From the NCBI GenBank assembly GCA_014384025.1, contig JACNGQ010000170.1, positions 37,441 to 101,440 on the forward strand: a DNA stretch of 64,000 nucleotides. Direction: 5' to 3'. This DNA is from Planctomycetota bacterium. Lineage in GTDB: Bacteria > Planctomycetota > Phycisphaerae > Sedimentisphaerales > Anaerobacaceae. Positions 7,817 to 16,507 of this stretch are shown piece by piece (within the stretch, counting starts at the first letter, position 1; the number at the start of each line of letters is the position of its first letter). The notes under the pieces are model-generated. The model saw only the letters and a program-made list of their open reading frames with translations. It was not told the origin of the DNA and ran no database searches. A program made the position numbers and the translations under genes.

Positions 7817-9055
7817 TATATCGTATGCCATCAGGGCATTACCGTGACGGATATAAAGTCGGCCGTCGGATATGGCCGGATGCGCCCAATGTTGGCCGTC
7901 GCCTTCGGTAACGGCGAATGAGCTGACTATATCGAAACCTTTTGGCGAAGGCTTCACCAGAGCCACATCACCGGTATTTTCATCATAACAGTACAGCATA
8001 CCATCGGCATATATAATCGAGCCCTTATTACCGTTCCATGTGGCTTTGTACATAACTTTCCCGCTGTCCCAGTCAAGACAGACCCAGTCGCCCTTTGGAA
8101 TACCGTCGAAGGTCGAGCCGTACAGAAACCCATCCACCAGTACGACACTCCCGTGGCCGCAGTCGAGAGTCTGGTCATTCCATTTCTCCGCGACCGATGT
8201 CCCGTCGGCTGAAAGCTCGAACATTACACCGCCTCTCGTAAACTCTCGCTCGACCGCGCTGGTGACATACACACATCCGTCTTTATAGACCGGCGTAACA
8301 CCGCCCGTATCGGAAGGTGTCACGTAAGGTTCCCTCCAGATTAGCTTGCCGTTGTCTGCGTTTACACAGATGACAGATTTTTGAATCATATTTATAAGCA
8401 GGCGATTGCCGCCTCTTTCGATGAGAATAGGCGAGCTGTAAACCGATAGCTCATCCAGGCCTATTGTAGCCCATATTGTCCTTCCCGTCATTTTATCCAA
8501 AGCGACCATTGTGCCTTTTTTGCCGCCAGGGGTACAATAGACCTTCCGCCCATCGATTAACGGTGAGCCGGACATGCCCCATTGAATGTTCTTTCCATCG
8601 AACTTCGTTAGAGTATCTACCTGCCATATCTTTTCACCCGTCCGGGTCTTAAAGCAGACCATATTCCCAGTGCCGCTGAATACATATACTCGCTCGCCGT
8701 CAACAGTTGGTGTTGTTCGTGTCCCTTTGTACGACCGAGTCCATTCTGGCCCGTAAGATTCTTTCCATTTCAGATTCCCCTCAATATCATATGCGAATAG
8801 AAAGCCTTCCCCGTCAATCATACAGGTCGTATATACGAATCCACTCGCTATAGAAACAGAAGAAAAACCTATGCCCAGACCCTCCACCGCCCATAATTGT
8901 TTCGGTCCACCTTCAGGCCATTTTTTCATAAGCCCGGTTTCAGTGGATTTTCCATCCCGATTAGGTCCGCGAAACTGTGGCCAGTCGTCACCAAAGCAAA
9001 TCCCGCCAATCAATAGAATACTCAAACACAATATAATTTTTCTACTGTTATTCAT
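7805..9055 (-). CDS. Secreted PQQ-like beta-propeller repeat protein
   Basis: A 416-residue protein with an N-terminal signal peptide (residues about 1-22, IILCLSILLIGGICFGDDWP) followed directly by WPQFRGPNRDGKS, a hallmark of planctomycete PQQ-type propellers. The rest is a series of blades with repeated G...WQ/LDW-type turns, such as TGEKIWQVD, MTGRTIWAT and NGKLIWREP. The fold binds PQQ in quinoprotein dehydrogenases, but many such proteins are scaffolds with no cofactor. No haem or clear PQQ-ligand motif was seen. It is probably exported and involved in polysaccharide or substrate handling. The following gene on the same strand is another exported protein, 30 bases upstream in coordinate order. 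Confidence 0.8.
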   Translation of the reverse strand: MNNSRKIILCLSILLIGGICFGDDWPQFRGPNRDGKSTETGLMKKWPEGGPKQLWAVEGLGIGFSSVSIASGFVYTTCMIDGEGFLFAYDIEGNLKWKESYGPEWTRSYKGTRTTPTVDGERVYVFSGTGNMVCFKTRTGEKIWQVDTLTKFDGKNIQWGMSGSPLIDGRKVYCTPGGKKGTMVALDKMTGRTIWATIGLDELSVYSSPILIERGGNRLLINMIQKSVICVNADNGKLIWREPYVTPSDTGGVTPVYKDGCVYVTSAVEREFTRGGVMFELSADGTSVAEKWNDQTLDCGHGSVVLVDGFLYGSTFDGIPKGDWVCLDWDSGKVMYKATWNGNKGSIIYADGMLYCYDENTGDVALVKPSPKGFDIVSSFAVTEGDGQHWAHPAISDGRLYIRHGNALMAYDIKNK

Positions 9056-9085
9056 AAGCTAAATCCTTCATCTTTTTTTAATTTG

Positions 9086-10246
9086 TTATTTATCTGCACT
9101 CTCAGAGTCAGTTAACAAAGCATCATCGAGTAAATAAAGAAACATCTCTGCTGCATGCCATGAATGGGGAGCGCAGATTTTTCGGTCATTGTATTCTTTG
9201 GAAACAAGTTTCATGCCATCATAGTTCGCCTGGCTGGCGTGAGCTTCCCACGTTAGCGGATACTGCTCCTCAAGGGACATAGGTGGTGGCCAACTATGAA
9301 AATGTGCCTCGGCCCAGCCAAGATATGGATAATTGGCAACGTCTTTTTTTGAGAAAGCCCGCCCATCCACGTGTTCCTTCTTGAAATCCATCCAGAACAG
9401 CACCGAGTATGAATCGAATACCTCCGGAATTTCATAAGGGTCTTCCAGTCCCAGCGCTCGAAGGCCGAACTTCAGCCATTTTGTCTGGTAAACCGGATGT
9501 TTGGAAAAATCAGTCGACCCGTCAATATGCTTGCCTTTCTGGAACTCCGGAATCGTATCAAGCACCTTCTCGACCAATGGGTGTGAGGAGTCGGTCACAA
9601 GAGAAATCAGGTAGAGTACCTGCCCCAGATTGTCGGGCTCCCTGTTGCCTGCATTGTTACGGTCAAAAGGTTCCTCCAGTTTGAGAATCCAGGGCCTGAT
9701 AAGATGAATGTTGTCGGTCTTTTGCAAACACATTGCCACCATAGCCGCATCTCGATACCACGGCTTAGAGTAAACCAGAAAGTTGGGAACTGGTTTGGTA
9801 TCGACTATACTAATAAGAATCTCATGCAGCAGAAGGCGCAGAATCTTTGCCTGCGGATGGCCTTCGAATTTTGGTAAGTTGATATTTCCTTCGGTTAAAG
9901 AAAACCGTTTTGCCCCCTCCTGAATCCGGACGGCGATTTGGTCCTCTGTTATGATAATCTCTTTGCCGTCTGAGGTATTTAATTTCACTGTATATTCACC
10001 GGGAAGTATTGTCTCCTTGATCACCTCCCATTGACGGACAGCGTCACCTGTAAGCGCATTAAAAAGTGTCCCGTCACGGTAGAGGAATTTATCACGATTG
10101 CCCATCCCAAACAGGAAAAAATTAACTTTGGGCAGTTGCATAACCTTTTGGGCTTCAGTAACTTGACTTCGAGCCTCGCAGTTTGTCATCCCGCTAATCA
10201 ACAGAATACTCAACAACAATCCGATAACGCTTTTAATATCTTTCAT
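9086..10246 (-). CDS. Exported protein with possible six-hairpin (glycosidase-like) fold
   Basis: I do not recognise a named family. The ATG at 10246 is preferred over an in-frame ATG 21 bases upstream (10267) because it gives a standard signal peptide (KDIKSVIGLLLSILLISG, then a Cys). The mature part contains helical stretches such as KPWYRDAAMVAMCLQ, PDNLGQVLYLISLV and, near the end, APHSWHAAEMFLYLLDD. These resemble the alternating helices and acidic motifs of (alpha/alpha)6 glycosidases. The acid/base residues cannot be assigned. It lies directly upstream, in transcription order, of the PQQ-propeller gene, so the two are probably one exported-protein operon. Confidence 0.5.
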   Translation of the reverse strand: MKDIKSVIGLLLSILLISGMTNCEARSQVTEAQKVMQLPKVNFFLFGMGNRDKFLYRDGTLFNALTGDAVRQWEVIKETILPGEYTVKLNTSDGKEIIITEDQIAVRIQEGAKRFSLTEGNINLPKFEGHPQAKILRLLLHEILISIVDTKPVPNFLVYSKPWYRDAAMVAMCLQKTDNIHLIRPWILKLEEPFDRNNAGNREPDNLGQVLYLISLVTDSSHPLVEKVLDTIPEFQKGKHIDGSTDFSKHPVYQTKWLKFGLRALGLEDPYEIPEVFDSYSVLFWMDFKKEHVDGRAFSKKDVANYPYLGWAEAHFHSWPPPMSLEEQYPLTWEAHASQANYDGMKLVSKEYNDRKICAPHSWHAAEMFLYLLDDALLTDSESADK

Positions 10247-10267
10247 GGGAAAAACCTTCAGATCCAT

Positions 10268-10585
10268 TCACTCGATATTCTCATATGATCCGCTCCTGCC
10301 TTTTGCAAAAAAGCCTAATCAGCGGGGATATTCTGTAAGCTTCATGTTACCAGAATCCACCTGCCTGTTCCAGTCCCTTTTGCCAATCCTGAATTTCACA
10401 CTGCCGAGGGCGAAAAAAGTTATTAGTATAGTTTCAAAGACCCATTTGCTAAAAAAACGGCAAAATGGCAATCACCCGGTTGATTTACTGTCAAGTTATG
10501 CTATACTATCGAGTTTCCAATATTTTTGGCAGGTTAAATTCGGCGTTTTTACCATGTAAAAGAAGATTTTGAGGAGATTTGCAGT
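10268..10585. other. Divergent intergenic region before the PDH operon
   Basis: About 320 bases with no supported gene. It separates the leftward exported-protein genes from the rightward dehydrogenase operon. The right half contains a promoter-like pair at 10480-10507. An unusual run of A and T-rich sequence lies near 10450. Nothing else is supported. Confidence 0.5.
10480..10507 (+). promoter_or_regulatory. Predicted promoter of the pyruvate dehydrogenase operon
   Basis: TTGATT at 10480-10485 and TATACT at 10502-10507 are separated by 16 bases, and ATG lies two bases before the -10 as in extended -10 promoters. The leader is about 70 bases and ends in GAGGAG before the start codon. Confidence 0.45.
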
Positions 10586-12826
10586 ATGGATTTTCGCATT
10601 GAGGATACACGAAAAAATCCGAAACCAAAGGTCAACGACCTTATCACAGACGGAATTATCAGTCTTGAGAATGCAACCGACTGGCTCAGGACCATTTATG
10701 AGATTCGCTTTTTCGAAGAGAAGGTTTTTGATCTCTTGGGCCAGAATATCATCAAAGGCGCCTCGCACCTTTACGCCGGCGAGGAGGCCGTCGCCGTAGG
10801 TGCAACCGCTGCCATCGAGCGCGGGGATGTAATCGGCTCAACACACCGTGGTCACGGCCACTGCGGTGCAATCGGCAACAAATATGCCGATAGCGAGGAA
10901 GATCGTCAGACCCACTGGAACCGGATGATGGCCGAATTAATGGGCAAAGAAACCGGATACTGCAAAGGCAGAGGCGGCTCGATGCACATTGCAGATGTCG
11001 ATAAATGCAACAACCTCGGTTCGACCGGCATCGTTGGCGGCAACCAGGCCCCGGCCGTAGGTGCCGCTATGGCGGAAAAGTACAAAAAGACCGGCAAAGT
11101 CGTGCTGTCGTTCTTCGGAGACGGCTCAACCAACACCGGTAGTTTTCACGAGGCAATGAATATGGCCTCAACGCTGGCAGTACCGCTCGTGGCAATAATT
11201 GAAAACAACCTTTACGGAATGAGCGTACCATTCTCAGGCAGTGAAATCGACGGCGCCACTAAGGCCAGCAATATCGAAGACATTGCTCAAAGGGCCGCTG
11301 CTTATGATGTCCCCGCCATGATTGTGGATGGCCAGGATGCGCTTGCCGTCTTTCTCGCTGTCCGAAAGGCAGTGGAAATAGCAAGAAAAGATAACCAGAT
11401 GACAATTATCGAGGCAAAGACTTATCGCTGGTACGGACACAGCCGAAGCGACCCGCGTGCATATCGAACCAAAGCCGAAGAAAAAGCCTGGCACGAGCGT
11501 GACCCTATTACTGTTCTAAGAGATAAACTGCTCACTGAGAAACTATGCACTCAAGAGCAGTTGGACCAGATAAAGGATACGGCCTTTGCCACTATCGAAA
11601 CAGCAACAAAGTTCGGAATAGACAGCCCCTGGCCCGACACTGCGGACCTTACAAAAGATGTATATGTCGATGAAACTTACCCCGCTGATCTTATCGAAGC
11701 CGACAAGGCACTCGCTAAAAAGGTCGCTGAAGCAACCACCGCCTTCCAGACCGCCCTTGCCTCGTCCACAGCGAAAACAAAAAAGGAAGCTACCGAGCAG
11801 GCGAAAGGACAGATTAACACTCAGTTCGGTATGGATGTTATGACAATTGGCCAGGCTGTTGTCGCCGCCCAGGCCGAAGAGCTCAAACGCGACCAAAATG
11901 TTTTCATAATGGGTGAAGACGTCGGCCTTTACGGCGGCGCGTATCAGGCGACACGGGGACTCTCAGCCGAATTCGGAACCGAAAGAATTATCGATACCGC
12001 AATATCGGAAGCCGCCATCGCCGGTGCCGCCGTCGGTGCGGCACTTCGTGGAATGAGACCTGTGGCTGAGATTATGTATGTAGATTTTGTTACCATTGCG
12101 ATGGATCAGCTCGTCCACGTTGGCGCCTATAACCGCTATATGTTCGGCGGCAAGGCCAAAGTCCCGATGGTTCTGCGAACTGAAGGCGGTGTCGGTAGAT
12201 GTATCGCCGCCCACCATTCGGAATCGCTCGAAGCATGGCTCATGCATACACCTGGGCTTTATGTCGTAATGCCATCGACTCCTTACGATGCAAAGGGTCT
12301 GCTCAAGGCCGCCATTCAAAGCGATAATCCCGTTGTCTTTATCGAGCATAAAGCAACTTATGGCCAGCTCGGCGCCGTTCCTAATGAAGATTACATAATC
12401 CCGCTCGGCGTCGCGGATATCAAAAAGCCCGGCACCGATGCAACCATAGTCAGCTACAGCAGAATGGCGATGTGGTCTTTGGAAGCAGCTAAAGTCCTGG
12501 CCGCCGAACATGGAATCGACGCCGAAGTAATAGATGTACGAACACTAAAGCCGCTGGATATTGATACTATAGCCGAATCGGTTCGCAAAACAGGACGGCT
12601 CATCACCGTTAGCGAGGGTTTCTGTACATGCGGCGCAGGCAGAGAAATAGCCGGCCGGTTTATGGAATACGAGTTCAGCGATGGCTCGCACGGGTTTGAT
12701 TATCTTGATGCGGCGCCAGTTAATCTGGCGGCTGCAGATGTGCCCCCGCCGATGAGCGAGCCGCTTGAGTTGGCAAGCATTCCCAGTGTTGATAGAATCG
12801 TCGAAGCCGTAAAGGCGATGGTATAA
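10586..12826 (+). CDS. Pyruvate/acetoin dehydrogenase E1, alpha and beta subunits fused
   Basis: A 746-residue thiamine-diphosphate enzyme that decarboxylates a 2-oxo acid (probably pyruvate) and passes the acyl group to lipoyl-E2. Residues about 25-370 are E1-alpha: GSTHRGHGHCGAIG, GKGRGGSMH-like CKGRGGSMH, and the ThDP motif GDGSTNTGSFHEAMN ending in ENN. A low-complexity Ala/Thr/Lys linker covers about 375-410. Residues 415-746 are E1-beta: IMGEDVGLYGGAY, DTAISEAAIAGAAVGAAL and RTEGGVGR. The subunits are separate genes in most bacteria, so the single chain is notable. The E2 gene follows 27 bases downstream; no E3 (lipoamide dehydrogenase) gene is in the window. Acetoin dehydrogenase is an alternative assignment. 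Confidence 0.85.
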   Translation: MDFRIEDTRKNPKPKVNDLITDGIISLENATDWLRTIYEIRFFEEKVFDLLGQNIIKGASHLYAGEEAVAVGATAAIERGDVIGSTHRGHGHCGAIGNKYADSEEDRQTHWNRMMAELMGKETGYCKGRGGSMHIADVDKCNNLGSTGIVGGNQAPAVGAAMAEKYKKTGKVVLSFFGDGSTNTGSFHEAMNMASTLAVPLVAIIENNLYGMSVPFSGSEIDGATKASNIEDIAQRAAAYDVPAMIVDGQDALAVFLAVRKAVEIARKDNQMTIIEAKTYRWYGHSRSDPRAYRTKAEEKAWHERDPITVLRDKLLTEKLCTQEQLDQIKDTAFATIETATKFGIDSPWPDTADLTKDVYVDETYPADLIEADKALAKKVAEATTAFQTALASSTAKTKKEATEQAKGQINTQFGMDVMTIGQAVVAAQAEELKRDQNVFIMGEDVGLYGGAYQATRGLSAEFGTERIIDTAISEAAIAGAAVGAALRGMRPVAEIMYVDFVTIAMDQLVHVGAYNRYMFGGKAKVPMVLRTEGGVGRCIAAHHSESLEAWLMHTPGLYVVMPSTPYDAKGLLKAAIQSDNPVVFIEHKATYGQLGAVPNEDYIIPLGVADIKKPGTDATIVSYSRMAMWSLEAAKVLAAEHGIDAEVIDVRTLKPLDIDTIAESVRKTGRLITVSEGFCTCGAGREIAGRFMEYEFSDGSHGFDYLDAAPVNLAAADVPPPMSEPLELASIPSVDRIVEAVKAMV

Positions 12827-12853
12827 CAAATACTAACGGAAGGATTATAAATA

Positions 12854-14080
12854 ATGGCAAAAGAAGTAAGATTACCTCAGCTTGGCCAGACAATGGAAGA
12901 AGGAACCATTGTTAATTGTTTGATTAAGGCCGGTGACGAGGTAAAAAAAGGTGATGTGATTTTTGAGATTGAAACCGACAAGGCGACCCTCGAGATGGAA
13001 TCGCCCGCCGATGGTTTTGTAAAGAACATTCTCGTTGAGGTTGACCAGACACTTGCCGTCGGTGAGCCGCTCCTGGTCCTTGGTGACAAGGATGAAGAGG
13101 TGCCGCAGAGTTTTATTGATTCGCTAAAGGATGGCGCACCCGCCGCCCCGTCGGAACCTGCACCTGTTGAGCAGGCTGCTCCGGCCGCACCGCAGCCTGC
13201 CGCGCCTGCAGGCAGAGTAATAGCTTCACCACGGGCAAAAAAACTCGCCGGCGAGCTTGGCGTGGATCTGGCGGCAGTTGCCGGAACAGGCCCTGCCGGA
13301 AAAATTACAGAACAGGATGTACAACAAGCCGCAGCCTCGAAATCAGCTAAACCAGCAGACCCTGCCCCTGTAGCTCAGGCTCAGGCGGATGTAAAACTCG
13401 GCGCGACGGTTCCCCTTAATAGATTGCAGAAAATAACCGCAGAGAGAATGCTCAAATCAAAACGTGAAATACCCTGCTTCTATCTGACTGTCAGGGCCGA
13501 TGTCACCTGCCTGGTTGACTTGCGGACAGAACTGAACCAGACCTCAGATGTAAAAGTTTCCTACAATGATTTTATTATCAAGGCGGTTGCGACCGGCCTG
13601 GAAAAATATCCGATTATGACAGGCCAGTTGGCCGGCGAGTCTATCAAGCTGGCAGAAGCTATAAACATTGGCCTGGCGATTTCTGTTCCGGACGGCCTTG
13701 TTGCGCCGATTCTAAAGGACGTAAACAAAAAGGACGTAAAACAAATCGCACGTGACACTAAGGCCATTGTTGAAAGAGCGCGCAGCAATAAATTGGCCCC
13801 AACCGATGTCGAAGGCGGCTGTATCACAGTTAGCAACCTCGGTGCATTCGGAATAGACAATTTCATCCCGATTGTAGTCCCGGGCCAGTGCAGCATCCTT
13901 GGCGTCGGACAGATTACCGACACCTGTGTACCGGACAATGGCAACATCATGGTGCGAAAGCTGATGAATATGACTCTCTCGGTTGACCACAAAGTTGCCA
14001 ACGGCGCAGTAGCCGCCCAGTTCCTCGACTTTGTGAGAAAACTGCTGGAAGATACTTCCACGTTCGATGTGGGAAATTGA
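12854..14080 (+). CDS. Dihydrolipoamide acyltransferase E2 component
   Basis: A 408-residue E2 core protein. Residues 1-80 are one lipoyl domain with the modified Lys43 in ETDKATLEME. An Ala/Pro-rich linker follows at about 98-122, then an E3-binding domain (ASPRAKKLAGELGVDLA) near 125-160. The catalytic acyltransferase domain runs from about 180 to the end. The active-site region reads SVDHKVANGA: the catalytic His is present, and the Arg of the usual DHR motif is Lys here. The gene follows the fused E1 and is surely in the same operon. It would transfer the acetyl group to CoA. Confidence 0.85.
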   Translation: MAKEVRLPQLGQTMEEGTIVNCLIKAGDEVKKGDVIFEIETDKATLEMESPADGFVKNILVEVDQTLAVGEPLLVLGDKDEEVPQSFIDSLKDGAPAAPSEPAPVEQAAPAAPQPAAPAGRVIASPRAKKLAGELGVDLAAVAGTGPAGKITEQDVQQAAASKSAKPADPAPVAQAQADVKLGATVPLNRLQKITAERMLKSKREIPCFYLTVRADVTCLVDLRTELNQTSDVKVSYNDFIIKAVATGLEKYPIMTGQLAGESIKLAEAINIGLAISVPDGLVAPILKDVNKKDVKQIARDTKAIVERARSNKLAPTDVEGGCITVSNLGAFGIDNFIPIVVPGQCSILGVGQITDTCVPDNGNIMVRKLMNMTLSVDHKVANGAVAAQFLDFVRKLLEDTSTFDVGN

Positions 14081-14139
14081 TACATCTTTCTTTGTATAAC
14101 AAAAAACAAAACTTGTCATTCTGAAAGGAGCGTTTAGAA

Positions 14140-15867
14140 ATGGCAAAGAAAGTCCGGGCTCAGCACTTGCCGAATATAAGCAAAGCCACCCCCAAGGTTC
14201 CTGTGATTGGCGTTTTTGCCTCGTCAGACCCGCGTATTGACAAGACCAGCCGCACTCGCTGTCAGAACATTGCGAAGATGGCCGCCGATTGTATAAGCGG
14301 CTCTGTCGTTATGCCGGATAAAACTCCGGTGCCTGTTGTCTATTCCACAGTTTTGATAGATGGCGAAGCACAGGCCGACATCGTGGCCCAGCAGTTCCGC
14401 AAGGCCGGCGTGGACATCCTTGTATGCGTGCCGGATACCTGGGCCTTCCCTCAGCTTACCGCTATTTCGCTCCTGCAGCAGTTCCCGTCGAATACACCGA
14501 TAAACATTACCTGCGGCAACTCCGGCCCCAGGCCCGGCGTTGTTTATGCCCACGCGCTAAACGGCGCATTAAGCCAGTACGGACGAATGGCCACCTTAAA
14601 TGTCGGCACCTGGCCCGATACCGGCATGGACCCGAAGATGACCGAACAGACGGCCAACAATCTTATCGACTGGTGCTATGCTGCCGTTACTACTGTTGCC
14701 CTGCGCGGGCGAAGAGTTGTAATCCTTGGACACGACTCCATGGGAATGGAAACCGCTCTTGCACACATCATCCCGACCCGGAACACATTCGGCCTGGAAA
14801 TAACGCGCCTCGATATGAAGCTTCTTGCTGATATGCTCAACAAAAAAGCCTATAGCGAAAAAGAGCTTAAAGCCGTTCGCGCCTGGATTAACAGAAACGT
14901 CGGTAAACGTCTGGAATTGCGCGACGAAGCCGACAGCGAACGGTTTAATATGTCACTTGCAATGTACCTTATCGTTCGTGACCTGATGAAGGATTTAAAC
15001 GCCATCGGCGGCGGTTTTATGAGCCAGTTGGAATGGGGCAGCGACCTTAGAGGCATTCCTCTTCCCGTAGCCGACGTAATGGAAAGTTTCTTCAATTCCA
15101 CTTTCGACCATACCGGCCGAAAGGCCCCGCTCCCTTACGCTACCGAAGCCGATGCTCAGGGTCTTCTGACAATGCTCTTTATGACCTATCTAAGCGGTGG
15201 AAATCCGCCTTTGTTTATGGACTTTAGAAAAGTCTGGGAAGCCTGGGAAATAAAAGAGCTGGCCCAAAAAATCGGCGTTAAATCACTGGACACAAAAACC
15301 GACTGGTTCACAAAAGGTCTCGTTGACGGTGACAATTCCGGCAGCGCATCTTTCGATTGGGCCGCAGCCCCCGGAACATCGATAAAGAAGATTATGTCTG
15401 GTATCTCAATGCCTTTGGCCGACGGACATTATTTCCCTGGCGGCGGAAACTCCGTTACCTTTATGACCCCCGCCGGAATCGAAGGTATCGCCGCTCGATG
15501 TGCATATAGCAGCCCCACGGGGCTATTCAGTATGATTTGGGACCAGGCCTATACCACCGAAGTGCCAGTCGAACTTGCAAAGGTAATGTGCGATCTAACT
15601 ACTCCTATCTGGCCCCACACATTTGTCGTACCGAAATATGCAAGTATGGTCGAGTATAAACAATATCCGCCAGCCAACCACTTCCACATGACCTGGGATT
15701 TGCCCGTCGCGAGGCTGCAGCACTGGATGGATTTAACCGGGGTATTGAGCGTAACCCCCTGGGCCGCCAGGCCTAAGTTCATCGAAGGCGTTGACAGACC
15801 AGAGCCCTTAATCCATTTAATTAACGCCGGCCAGGACGCATTCAAAATAATGAACCATCGAGGATAG
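14140..15867 (+). CDS. L-fucose isomerase-like protein
   Basis: A 575-residue protein that follows the L-fucose/L-arabinose isomerase layout: RPGVVYAHALNGALSQYG near 130, GHDSMGMETALAHI near 200, and a central domain ending in ATEADAQG. Three probable metal ligands can be placed by analogy with FucI: the Glu of ATEADAQG (about 338), the Asp of LFMDFRKVW (about 362) and the His of NHFHMTWDLP near residue 510. It would interconvert an aldose and its ketose, such as L-fucose and L-fuculose. It follows the E2 gene by 59 bases, with GAAAGGAG as ribosome-binding site. Overall similarity to FucI looks distant, so the exact sugar is open. Confidence 0.65.
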   Translation: MAKKVRAQHLPNISKATPKVPVIGVFASSDPRIDKTSRTRCQNIAKMAADCISGSVVMPDKTPVPVVYSTVLIDGEAQADIVAQQFRKAGVDILVCVPDTWAFPQLTAISLLQQFPSNTPINITCGNSGPRPGVVYAHALNGALSQYGRMATLNVGTWPDTGMDPKMTEQTANNLIDWCYAAVTTVALRGRRVVILGHDSMGMETALAHIIPTRNTFGLEITRLDMKLLADMLNKKAYSEKELKAVRAWINRNVGKRLELRDEADSERFNMSLAMYLIVRDLMKDLNAIGGGFMSQLEWGSDLRGIPLPVADVMESFFNSTFDHTGRKAPLPYATEADAQGLLTMLFMTYLSGGNPPLFMDFRKVWEAWEIKELAQKIGVKSLDTKTDWFTKGLVDGDNSGSASFDWAAAPGTSIKKIMSGISMPLADGHYFPGGGNSVTFMTPAGIEGIAARCAYSSPTGLFSMIWDQAYTTEVPVELAKVMCDLTTPIWPHTFVVPKYASMVEYKQYPPANHFHMTWDLPVARLQHWMDLTGVLSVTPWAARPKFIEGVDRPEPLIHLINAGQDAFKIMNHRG

Positions 15868-15904
15868 AAACTCCAATATGTAGCACCTTTTTGTCCTACG
15901 GACG

Positions 15905-16462
15905 TCAATTCGACCCAATGGCCGCTTCCTTAAGCCAGTTATAGACCTTGATAGTAATTGCGTGCTTGCCAGGCGCATCTTCATCAGTGGGCTCTATCGA
16001 AATCTGCGTATCCTTATGTCTCTCTCGCAAAATACTCAACTCGAACTCTTTGCCGTCGCTGTCCTTACATCGCCATTTCTCCGAAAGCAGTATGCGCTCT
16101 GTGTGTCTTTTCTTTTGAACCATAGTGTAGGACCAGCCGTTCTGCTCGAATTTCTTCTCGAGTTTGCGCATCAGCTTTTCCATTTTTTCCGCAGAAAAGT
16201 CGGACTTGGCGAGCTCTATTTTGCCATCTTCGGTGTCAAGCGTAACTTTCTGCTCATATCGCACCTCTTTATCCGTTAGGAGCTGTCCGACTCCGTTTAC
16301 GATATCGCCTCCGAAATCCAGAGCCGCCCCAATAGCTAAACCTGCTGCCAACTCACCGGATTGATATCCGATGATACCGCCGAGAATCGTTGCACAACCG
16401 CTGCAACACAAATACCCCAATAACATCACGCACAACGCACAAGTTTTTATGAATCTACTCAT
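15905..16462 (-). CDS. Lipoprotein with glycine-rich segment, unknown function
   Basis: A 185-residue protein with a lipoprotein signal peptide; the lipidated Cys is probably the one in YLCCSGCAT near residue 23. A Gly/Ala-rich stretch (GGIIGYQSGELAAGLAIGAA) follows and resembles glycine-zipper segments that insert into membranes. The rest is a charged, probably alpha/beta region with two Lys-rich helices near residues 90-105. It is convergent with the isomerase gene and 45 bases away from the following hydrolase gene on the same strand. I do not recognise a family. Confidence 0.6.
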   Translation of the reverse strand: MSRFIKTCALCVMLLGYLCCSGCATILGGIIGYQSGELAAGLAIGAALDFGGDIVNGVGQLLTDKEVRYEQKVTLDTEDGKIELAKSDFSAEKMEKLMRKLEKKFEQNGWSYTMVQKKRHTERILLSEKWRCKDSDGKEFELSILRERHKDTQISIEPTDEDAPGKHAITIKVYNWLKEAAIGSN

Positions 16463-16507
16463 AATAATCTCTTTTCCCGGCTAATGCCGCCGGACCGCCG
16501 AATTTAC

